Below the pieces are notes generated by a model. That model ran no database searches. It was given only the letters and a program-made list of their open reading frames with translations, and had not been told where the DNA came from. A stretch of 6,107 bases of DNA from AG41 sp036522815. Its GTDB lineage: Bacteria > Gemmatimonadota > Gemmatimonadetes > Gemmatimonadales > GWC2-71-9. Positions 1 through 6,107 of the stretch are shown piece by piece. Numbering within the stretch: the stretch's first letter is position 1; each line of letters starts with the position of its first letter. The DNA lies in the NCBI GenBank assembly GCA_036522815.1, contig DATDFC010000017.1, positions 1 through 6,107 on the forward strand. The letters run 5' to 3'. A program made the translations under genes and the position numbers.

Positions 1-3000
1 TTCACCCAGCAGCCGGTCGAGGTGTCCGGCACGGTGACCTCCGCCGTGGGAGGAAGACCCGTTTCCGGGGTCACCGTCCGCGTGCGGGGGAGCAACACCA
101 GCACGGTGACGGACGCGCAAGGGAAGTATACGGTCGCGGTCACTCCGGATGCCGTCCTGGTGTTCAGCCTGATCGGATACCGCGGCACCGCGCAGGGCGT
201 CGCCGGCCGCTCGAGCGTCAACGTGACGCTCGAGCCCGCCATCTCGGTGCTGCCGGACGTGGTCGTCACCGGATACCAGACGCAGCTGCGCAAGGACTTC
301 ACCGGCGCGGCCTCCAGCGTCAAGACCGAGAGCGTGGAGCGGCAGACCTCGACCAGCGTGCTGCAGCGGCTCGATGGGCGCGTGGCGGGCGTGACCATCG
401 ATGACGGTGGCTCTCCGGGGTCGCGCACCACGGTGCGGATCCGCGGCGTCACCTCGTTTCAGAACAACGATCCGCTCTACGTGGTGGACGGGACGCCCGT
501 TCAGGACACCTACCTGAACTGGCTGAACCCGGACGAGATCGCGTCTATCGACGTCCTGAAGGACGCCTCCGCGATGTCGATCTACGGCTCGCGCGCGAGC
601 AACGGCGTGGTCGTGATCGAGACGAAGCGCGGCAAGCCGGGCCGGCGCCAGGTCTCGTTGGACGTGAGAACCGGCATGGCCTCGCCGATCCGCGGCATGG
701 ACGACATCCTTGAGCTGAACGCGCTCAACTATTTCCAGGTGGTGAAAACGGCCTACCGCAATGCCGGGCTGAACGTCCCGACAAACATCTACGGAAGCGA
801 CACGCTGGGAAACAACCCGTCGGTGCCTGCCTACATCTGGCCGAATCCGTGCGGGACGAAGAAGGTGCCGGCTCCGTGCACCAATGTGGACACGAGCACA
901 TACAAGTTCCCCGACGCGCTCATCATGCCGGGTAGCCCCGGGACGAACTGGTGGAAGGCCGTCTTTGGGACCGGTGAGTTCCGGAACGCGAACCTCGCGG
1001 TGTCCGGCGGCGGCGAGGATAACTCGTACCACGTGTCGTTCAATTACCTCGATCAGGACGGCGCCGCCGCGTATACGCGGCTGCAGCGGGGGGCCGTGCG
1101 CATCAACACGGCGTTCAGCCTGGACCGGGTCAGCGTCGGGGAGAACATCGCGCTGTCGCGCGAGCAGCACCACGGCGGGCTGGACGACGACGCCCTGGGC
1201 GAAGACAACATCATCGGCAAAAACATCATGCAGCAGCCGGTGGTCCCGGTTTACGACATCAGGGGCTACTTCGCCTCCGGCAAGGCGGTGGGCCTGTCGA
1301 ACCTGACCAATCCGCTCAAGATCGCCTACTCCCATCAGAACGACATCACCACCAACGACCGCATGTTCGGGAACGTGTTCGGCGGGTTCGACGCCCATCA
1401 CGGCATCACCCTCAAGACGCGGTTCGGGTTCAACCTGAGTCAGAACTCCTTCCACGGGTTCTCGCCCACCACGCCGGAGAACTCGGAGGTGACCTCGGTC
1501 GACGGGATCAACGAGAACTACCGTCTGCAAACGGAGTGGACCTGGACCAACACGCTGAACTACCTGCGGACGTTCGGCCAGCACAACCTGACCGTGCTGT
1601 TGGGGCACGAGGCGAACGAGTTCACCGAGCGCTTCGAGGCCGGCAACTGCGCGAACCTGCTCAACGAGAGCCTGGACTCGCGCTACATCACGGACGCGTT
1701 GTGCGACCCGACCACCAAGAACGTGAGCAGCAGCGGTGGGAAGAGCACGCTGTTGTCCTTCTTTGGCAAAGCCGACTACAACTTTGCGGACCGCTACTAT
1801 CTCAACTTCACCCTGCGCCGCGACGGCTCTTCCCATTTCGCGGCGGAGAATCGCTGGGCGACGTTCCCGGCGGTCGGGGCCGGCTGGCGGCTGTCGCGCG
1901 AGTCGTTCATGCGCAACTCGCCGTTCTCGAACGTGATGCTGCGGTTCGGGTGGGGGGTCACCGGGAATCAGCTGATCCCGCCGGGACGGATCGTCAGCAC
2001 CTACGGCGGCGATCGGGGCGACACCTTCTACGATATCGGCGGATCGAGCGTCTCCTCGATTCAGCCGGGCTTCAAGCTCACGGCCAATGGCAATGAACAC
2101 ATGAAGTGGGAAGAAAACCGGTCCGTGAATGTCGGTCTCGACCTCGAGTTTCTCGAAGGCCGGGCCACGATCAGCGCCGACCTGTATCGGCGGAACAGCA
2201 ACAACCTGTTGTTCGACCCGCGGACGCCTGCCACGGCGGGCTCCGCCGCTCCCCCGATCATCAACATCGGGCGGATGCGGAACAACGGCATCGACTTCAC
2301 GATCGGGTATCGCGGTAACCTCGGCGCGACAACGGTGTGGAGCGCGACGTTCAACGGCAGCCACTACACCAATAAGATCCTCCAGATCGACAACCTGGGG
2401 ACGCAGTCGTTCATCGGACCGATTTCGCTGCGCGAGCAAAACCCGGTGATCAACATGGTGGGGCAGCCGATCGGCGCGTTTTACGGCCTGGTGGCCGACG
2501 GGTATTACAAGGACTCGTTGGATGCCGCGCCGTTCTGGAACGACGGCGCGCGCCCGGGCCGCATCAAGTTCAAGGACTTGAACGGCGACGGCCATATCAC
2601 CTCGGCCGACGCGACGATCATCGGGAGTCCGCATCCCAAGTTCACGGGCGGACTCGATCTCAGCCTGCGGCACGGGGACTGGGACGTCAGCGCCACGCTG
2701 TTCGGGACGTTCGGAAACAAGATCTTCAACGCGCAGAAGTACTGGTACGTGTTCCGCTACTTCGATACCAACGTGCGCAGCGACCTGCTGGCGAATTCCG
2801 TGGTGCTAGACGGCATTTGCGGCCAAACGCCTCCCGTTCCGCCCGACACCGTGCCCGGCTTTGCCTGCCCGGGCAAGGTGACGAATCCAAACGCCAAGTA
2901 TCCCAGACTGGACGTGAACGATGCGGCGTGGAGCCGGCAATTCTCGAGCTACTGGGTCGAGGACGGCTCGTACGTGCGGCTGCGCTCGCTGCAAATCGGA

Positions 3001-3225
3001 TACAACGTGCCGCCGGGCCTGGTCCGCTGGATCCCGGCCGCCCGCATCTATATCCAGGCGGAAAACCTGTTCACCATCACTGGATACTCGGGGCTCGATC
3101 CTGCCCTGCCGACCTGGAGCACCTTCGGGGCGGCCGGCGACCAACGCGACCAGTTCCGCGGCGTCGATGAGGGCTCGTATCCCACGAACCGAACGTTCAC
3201 CATCGGCATCTCGACCAACTTCTAG
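1..3225 (+). CDS. SusC/RagA-family TonB-linked outer membrane transporter (5' partial)
   Basis: This is a TonB-dependent outer-membrane barrel that imports large nutrients delivered by its SusD partner. The frame is open from base 1, so the gene is cut at its 5' end; the GTG at 22 lies inside the first domain and is not the start. Of 1074 visible residues, about 8-80 form a carboxypeptidase-regulatory-like beta-sandwich (motifs GTVTSAVGGRPVSGVTVRV and DAQGKYTV). A TonB-box-like DVVVTGYQ lies at 86-93. The plug spans about 94-212, with VRIRG (145-149), PLYVVDG (158-164) and IDVLKDASAMSIYGSRASNG (183-202). The barrel follows, with family signatures RRDGSSHF (near 606), AENLFTITGYSGLDP (1020-1034) and a terminal Phe at 1074, the usual barrel-assembly signal. 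A DLNGDGHITSAD loop (859-870) resembles an EF-hand calcium site. The only six cysteines fall in three close pairs (284/293, 550/568, 940/956). Only the signal peptide and perhaps a short N-terminal stretch seem missing, since complete family members have about 1000-1100 residues. No FecR-interacting STN domain is visible. Substrate unknown; the family call is very secure. Confidence 0.96.
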   Translation, partial: FTQQPVEVSGTVTSAVGGRPVSGVTVRVRGSNTSTVTDAQGKYTVAVTPDAVLVFSLIGYRGTAQGVAGRSSVNVTLEPAISVLPDVVVTGYQTQLRKDFTGAASSVKTESVERQTSTSVLQRLDGRVAGVTIDDGGSPGSRTTVRIRGVTSFQNNDPLYVVDGTPVQDTYLNWLNPDEIASIDVLKDASAMSIYGSRASNGVVVIETKRGKPGRRQVSLDVRTGMASPIRGMDDILELNALNYFQVVKTAYRNAGLNVPTNIYGSDTLGNNPSVPAYIWPNPCGTKKVPAPCTNVDTSTYKFPDALIMPGSPGTNWWKAVFGTGEFRNANLAVSGGGEDNSYHVSFNYLDQDGAAAYTRLQRGAVRINTAFSLDRVSVGENIALSREQHHGGLDDDALGEDNIIGKNIMQQPVVPVYDIRGYFASGKAVGLSNLTNPLKIAYSHQNDITTNDRMFGNVFGGFDAHHGITLKTRFGFNLSQNSFHGFSPTTPENSEVTSVDGINENYRLQTEWTWTNTLNYLRTFGQHNLTVLLGHEANEFTERFEAGNCANLLNESLDSRYITDALCDPTTKNVSSSGGKSTLLSFFGKADYNFADRYYLNFTLRRDGSSHFAAENRWATFPAVGAGWRLSRESFMRNSPFSNVMLRFGWGVTGNQLIPPGRIVSTYGGDRGDTFYDIGGSSVSSIQPGFKLTANGNEHMKWEENRSVNVGLDLEFLEGRATISADLYRRNSNNLLFDPRTPATAGSAAPPIINIGRMRNNGIDFTIGYRGNLGATTVWSATFNGSHYTNKILQIDNLGTQSFIGPISLREQNPVINMVGQPIGAFYGLVADGYYKDSLDAAPFWNDGARPGRIKFKDLNGDGHITSADATIIGSPHPKFTGGLDLSLRHGDWDVSATLFGTFGNKIFNAQKYWYVFRYFDTNVRSDLLANSVVLDGICGQTPPVPPDTVPGFACPGKVTNPNAKYPRLDVNDAAWSRQFSSYWVEDGSYVRLRSLQIGYNVPPGLVRWIPAARIYIQAENLFTITGYSGLDPALPTWSTFGAAGDQRDQFRGVDEGSYPTNRTFTIGISTNF

Positions 3226-3230
3226 GGGAC

Positions 3231-3234
3231 GGAG
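3231..3234 (+). promoter_or_regulatory. Ribosome binding site of the susD-like gene
   Basis: GGAG lies four bases before the ATG at 3239, inside the 13-base gap after the transporter stop codon (3223-3225). A second purine-rich stretch, AGGGGA (3224-3229), overlaps that stop. The site supports ATG 3239 as the start, and the short gap suggests translation of the two genes from one mRNA. No promoter is seen between them. Confidence 0.7.
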
Positions 3235-3238
3235 CACG

Positions 3239-5113
3239 ATGAACATTCGAAATCGGACTCGACTGCTCTACGGGATCGTTGGCGTGGTCGTCGCCGCCGG
3301 TGTCACGTACGCCTGCAGCAATTTTCTGGATCAGCCGGCGCAAGGATCCGTGGAGGTGGCCTCGCTCGAAACCAAGGCGGGCGTTGAAGGCTCGCTGATC
3401 GCGGCCTACCGGTCGCTGGACTGCAGCAGCAGCTCCGCCGGCTCGTGGGGCTGCGCGGCCAGCAACTGGGTGTGGGGCAGTGTGCCGAGCGGCGACGCCC
3501 ACAAGGGGTCCAACGCCGGCGACCAGCAACCCATCAACGATATCGAGACCTACTACTGGTCGGTGGGGGAAGCCGAAGGGTACCTGAACCAGAAGTGGAG
3601 CCAGGTCTACGACGGCGTGTTCCGAGCCAATGCCACGATCAATCTCCTGGCCAAGGTTCGCGCGTCCAAGCCCCTCGAGATCTCCGATGAGGATGCGGCC
3701 AGCATCCGGGGCGAAGCCCTGTTCCTCCGGGCCCACTATCACTTCGAGGCGTATCGGATGTGGGGACACATTCCCTACTACTTCGACACCGATACGACGG
3801 CGGTGACCGACGGCGGTTACCGCAAGCCGAACAACCTGGCGCTCGATTCGATCGTGAAGCTGATCATCGCCGACTTGAACACCGCTGCCACGCTATTGCC
3901 GGCGACGCCGCGCAACGGCGAGCTGGGACGCGCCAGCAAATGGACCGCCTTGGCGTACAAGGGCCGGGTACAGGCCTACGGCGCCGCCCTCACCCCCGCG
4001 TTGTGGGACTCGGCGGCGAGGACGTTGCGCTTCGTGCGGGACAGCGGCCCCTACCGGCTGGAGACGAGCTTCGACCACGTGTGGACCGGCTTTCCGCAAT
4101 ATCGCGACGGCAAGGAGACGATCCTCGCGTTTCAGGCGTCGGTGCGGGACGGCGAGCCCAGCGGGTGGAACTCGAACTGGGGCGAACGGCTGAATTTCCC
4201 GCACTCGGGCAGCCACTTCGGCTGCTGCGGCTTCCACCAGCCCTCGCAGAATCTTGTCAACTTTTTCGCGGTGGACGCGAACGGTCTGCCGTTAGCGCTC
4301 TCGACCTCCGCCTGGAACAACCCCGACACGAACTTCGCCGGCGGCAACATGACGCCAGTGGATCCGCGGCTCGACTGGACCGTCGGCCGCGATAACGTGC
4401 CGTACAAGGATTGGGGACTGCACGACCGGTCGTGGATCCGGGATGCCCTGTACAGCGGTCCCTACAGCCCCAAGAAGAACGTCCACGAGAATGCCGCCGA
4501 CGCCGAGGACAACGTCGGCTGGCAGGCAACACAGACGAACGACGTGAACCTCCACATCTACCGGTATGCCGACTTACTGTTGCTGCTGGCCGAGGCGGAT
4601 GTGGAAACCAACAATCTTCCCGAGGCCCTGACGATTGTGAACCAGATCAGGGCGCGTGCGGGACAGGTCGCCCAGGGGTGTGGCAAGGGGTTTGACACGA
4701 AATCGGACAGCATATTGAAGGCGACGTACCCCACATGTGCGACCGATGAGCGCATGGTCGACACATTGATCCAGACGGCGACAATCGATTCGTTGCGGAC
4801 GCCGTGGGCCCTGTACCGCATCGGCCTGTATCCATCGTTCCCGAGTCAGGCCTACGCGCGCACAGCGGTACAATACGAGCGCCGCCTGGAGCTGGCGATG
4901 GAAGGCCAGCGGTTCTTCGATATCATCCGCTGGGGTGGCGCGGATACGGTGATCGCCAATTACGTGCTGAAGGAGAAGAGCCGGATTCCGTATCTCGGGA
5001 CCGCGGCCATCTTCACATTGCCCAAGTACGGGCTCTACCCGATCCCGACCGTCCAGATCGAGTTGAGCAAGAGCGGGGCGACGTCGAATCTGGTGCAGAA
5101 CCCGGGGTGGTAG
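3239..5113 (+). CDS. SusD/RagB-family nutrient-binding outer membrane lipoprotein
   Basis: This is the surface lipoprotein that caps the SusC barrel and captures the nutrient. It is complete at 624 residues, somewhat longer than the roughly 500-600 usual for the family. The ATG at 3239 is chosen because it gives a lipoprotein signal: basic RNRTR (4-8), a hydrophobic stretch (9-22) and a lipobox T-Y-A-C with the lipidated Cys at 26. The mature start CSNFLDQP is typical of SusD. The -3 Thr is unusual, since Leu is preferred. The N-terminal SusD-like domain (about 27-230) contains GDAHKGSNAGDQQP (85-98) and the helical RGEALFLRAHYHFEAYRMWG (157-176). The RagB/SusD C-terminal domain (about 280-624) contains VDPRLDWTVGR (374-384), GPYSPKKNV (407-415), RYADLLLLLAEADVETNN (442-459), IRARAG (470-475), YERRLELAMEGQRFFDIIRW (546-565) and the closing YPIPTVQIELS...NLVQNPGW. 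Besides Cys26 it has six cysteines: 62/72, adjacent 329-330, and 481/500. It lies 13 bases after the transporter gene, so co-transcription is likely. Ligand unknown. Confidence 0.96.
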   Translation: MNIRNRTRLLYGIVGVVVAAGVTYACSNFLDQPAQGSVEVASLETKAGVEGSLIAAYRSLDCSSSSAGSWGCAASNWVWGSVPSGDAHKGSNAGDQQPINDIETYYWSVGEAEGYLNQKWSQVYDGVFRANATINLLAKVRASKPLEISDEDAASIRGEALFLRAHYHFEAYRMWGHIPYYFDTDTTAVTDGGYRKPNNLALDSIVKLIIADLNTAATLLPATPRNGELGRASKWTALAYKGRVQAYGAALTPALWDSAARTLRFVRDSGPYRLETSFDHVWTGFPQYRDGKETILAFQASVRDGEPSGWNSNWGERLNFPHSGSHFGCCGFHQPSQNLVNFFAVDANGLPLALSTSAWNNPDTNFAGGNMTPVDPRLDWTVGRDNVPYKDWGLHDRSWIRDALYSGPYSPKKNVHENAADAEDNVGWQATQTNDVNLHIYRYADLLLLLAEADVETNNLPEALTIVNQIRARAGQVAQGCGKGFDTKSDSILKATYPTCATDERMVDTLIQTATIDSLRTPWALYRIGLYPSFPSQAYARTAVQYERRLELAMEGQRFFDIIRWGGADTVIANYVLKEKSRIPYLGTAAIFTLPKYGLYPIPTVQIELSKSGATSNLVQNPGW

Positions 5114-5114
5114 C

Positions 5115-6107
5115 TTAACGCTTGACGATCGCAAATGCCTGCAGGGAATCGCCGTAGCTCGCGACGAGCACGGCCTTCCCTGCAGGCGTTTTGACGAGGG
5201 CCAGCCCCGTGACGTCGCGCGGCGCGAGCAAGCCGCTCTCCACGGCTGGGACCGCAGTGAAGTGACCCCGCCCATCCCCCTTCAGCCACAGACCGTTGCC
5301 GGCGTCGGCAGGGGGTGTGTTCGGCTCGGTATCGTACAGGTTCCCCGCCACGATCAGGTCGAGGTTCCCATCGCCGTCCACGTCGTCGACGACTAGCCCG
5401 CGGATCGGTGCGATCTGCGCCAGGTTGGGCAGCGGCGTGGAGGTGAACCGGCCGTCGCCGCTGTTCTGCAGATACACGCTGGCGTACGTATCCGTCTGAT
5501 AATGGAGCGCACGCCGCAATGACGCGGCGCCGAACAGCTGCTCGACCGACGCCGCCGCGAACGAGCCGTAGCTGGGGAATCGCAGCGCCACGGAATAGAT
5601 GGTGGGTCCCAGCTTCGCCCGCCCGAAGTAGGGATACTCCGTTCCACCGATTTCCTGCGTCAAGACGATATCCGGCGTCTGATTCCCGGCGAAATCCCCG
5701 GCATAGATCCCGAACCGGCTCTGAGGCGACGTCGTATAGGCGAAGTTCAGTCCCAGGTTCCCGGCGATCAGGTCGGGCCGGCCATCGTGGTTGAAATCTC
5801 CCACCGCGAGGCTGTACCACCAGCCCCGCAGGGGGGGCAGACCCATGGATGCCGTCACGTCACGGAACGTGCCGCCCTCGTTCTTGAAGAACTGGATCGG
5901 CATCCATTCGCCCGCGGTCACCAGGTCCATGCGCCCGTCGCCGTCAAAGTCCACCCAGACCGCCGCCGTGACCATTCCCCCTGGGTGCAGGAGCTGCGGC
6001 GCGACCGCCTCCGTCACGTCGGTGAAACGGCCGCCGTCATTGCGGAGCAGATAGCTGCGGGTGGGATACGGGTAGGCGCGCGGTGTCAGGCGGCCGCCCA
6101 CGAACAG
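5115..6107 (-). CDS. FG-GAP/VCBS-repeat protein, C-terminal part (5' partial)
   Basis: This is the last 330 residues of a calcium-binding beta-propeller protein of the FG-GAP/VCBS (CRTAC1-like) type. The frame runs unbroken through the right edge, so the true start lies outside; the GTG at 6101-6099 is internal. Counting from base 6107, Asp-rich loops of the D-x-D-x-D-G-x-x-D type occur at 53-61 (DFDGDGRMD), 104-112 (DFNHDGRPD) and 242-250 (DVDGDGNLD). A degenerate one is at 138-146 (DFAGNQTPD). Each sits in a propeller blade with motifs such as YLLRNDGGRFTDVT (19-32), GEWMPIQFFKNEGGTFRDVT (66-85), GNLGLN (116-121) and PLPNLAQIAPIRG (225-237). The end, from GLALV to SLQAFAIVKR, looks like the natural C-terminus of the family. 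Whole proteins are, as I recall, often around 1000 residues or more and exported, so roughly the last third may be visible. The gene is convergent with the susD-like gene, with one base between the stops. Possible roles include surface adhesion or substrate binding, but none is demonstrated; any N-terminal domains or signal peptide lie outside the window. Confidence 0.9.
   Translation of the reverse strand: MFVGGRLTPRAYPYPTRSYLLRNDGGRFTDVTEAVAPQLLHPGGMVTAAVWVDFDGDGRMDLVTAGEWMPIQFFKNEGGTFRDVTASMGLPPLRGWWYSLAVGDFNHDGRPDLIAGNLGLNFAYTTSPQSRFGIYAGDFAGNQTPDIVLTQEIGGTEYPYFGRAKLGPTIYSVALRFPSYGSFAAASVEQLFGAASLRRALHYQTDTYASVYLQNSGDGRFTSTPLPNLAQIAPIRGLVVDDVDGDGNLDLIVAGNLYDTEPNTPPADAGNGLWLKGDGRGHFTAVPAVESGLLAPRDVTGLALVKTPAGKAVLVASYGDSLQAFAIVKR
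5137..5187 (+). terminator. Strong stem-loop, putative terminator of the susCD transcript
   Basis: A perfect 12-bp inverted repeat (GCCTGCAGGGAA at 5137-5148, TTCCCTGCAGGC at 5176-5187) encloses further pairing. Next come 5151-5155 with 5170-5174 (GCCGT/ACGGC), then 5157-5161 with 5165-5169 (GCTCG/CGAGC), closing on a three-base loop. In total 22 pairs are interrupted only by a 2x1 internal loop and one bulged A (5156). On the + strand it begins 23 bases after the susD-like stop codon and is followed by G and then TTTT (5189-5192), as in a rho-independent terminator with a short T-run. It lies wholly inside the C-terminal codons of the opposing FG-GAP gene, so on the - strand it would precede that gene's stop. 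The pairing is directly visible; the terminator role is inferred. Confidence 0.55.

Noticed and set aside
22..24. GTG as the start codon of the transporter gene
   Set aside because: The frame is open to base 1, and the codon lies within the first beta-strand of the regulatory-like domain with no signal peptide after it. The gene simply begins before the window.
1536..2096. 186-codon open frame on the + strand inside the transporter
   Set aside because: It is an out-of-frame shadow of well-matched SusC sequence, with low-complexity Arg/Gln/His content and no domain.
2866..2875. Perfect 10-bp palindrome TGCCCGGGCA
   Set aside because: It is a short self-complementary site within transporter coding sequence. 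It has no loop or T-run and is common by chance in GC-rich DNA.
2921..3238. Upstream in-frame extension of the susD-like gene overlapping the transporter by about 100 codons
   Set aside because: The extension is Arg/Ser-rich out-of-frame translation of the transporter. ATG 3239 has a ribosome site and immediately encodes a lipoprotein signal.
3197..3769. 190-codon open frame on the - strand across the susC-susD junction
   Set aside because: It is antisense to two confidently assigned genes, with no recognisable motif and no supporting ribosome site noted.
4574..5275. 233-codon open frame on the - strand
   Set aside because: It lies antisense to the susD-like gene and out of frame with the FG-GAP gene. 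Its product is rich in Arg, Pro and Ala with no recognisable domain, a usual shadow in GC-rich DNA.
5035..5820. 261-codon open frame on the - strand
   Set aside because: It overlaps the FG-GAP gene in another frame, is Arg-rich and shows no family motif, whereas the alternative frame gives clear Ca-binding repeats.
6099..6101. GTG (- strand) as the start of the FG-GAP protein
   Set aside because: It lies inside the family motif LFVGGR, and the frame continues through the window edge. It is an internal Val codon.

Overview
The window carries three protein-coding genes and almost no non-coding DNA. In order they are a SusC/RagA-type TonB-dependent outer-membrane transporter (+ strand, 5' end cut off by the window), its SusD/RagB-type surface lipoprotein partner (+ strand, complete), and the C-terminal part of an FG-GAP/VCBS-repeat protein (- strand, 5' end cut off by the right edge). 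No RNA gene, mobile element, CRISPR array or long repeat was seen.

Organism: SusC/SusD pairs are a hallmark of the Bacteroidota and are also common in Gemmatimonadota and a few other Gram-negative phyla. The DNA is GC-rich (about 60-65 % by eye from sample lines), with strong G/C preference at third codon positions. Together with the SusC/SusD genes this suggests Gemmatimonadota or a high-GC Bacteroidota/Rhodothermota relative. This is an inference from composition and gene family, not a proven placement.

Layout: bases 1-3225 are the transporter. After a 13-base gap holding a Shine-Dalgarno sequence, 3239-5113 encode the lipoprotein, so the two are almost certainly one operon. One base after the lipoprotein stop codon lies the stop codon of the opposing gene (5115-6107, - strand). 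A strong 51-base stem-loop at 5137-5187, followed by TTTT on the + strand, lies inside the 3' coding end of that opposing gene. It is a plausible terminator for the susCD transcript.

Function: the pair would form the 'pedal-bin' uptake machine of the outer membrane. The lipoprotein captures a glycan, peptide or other large nutrient at the cell surface, and the TonB-energised barrel imports it. No glycoside hydrolase, protease, sulfatase or regulator lies in the window, so the substrate cannot be named. The FG-GAP/VCBS protein belongs to a family of probably exported, calcium-binding beta-propeller proteins that I recall being encoded near SusC/SusD genes; its role is unknown. Here it is convergent rather than co-transcribed with them.

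This is mostly an ordinary nutrient-uptake locus. The points worth a second look are the stem-loop embedded in the convergent gene, the closely spaced cysteine pairs in both Sus proteins including an adjacent Cys-Cys, and the FG-GAP neighbour.
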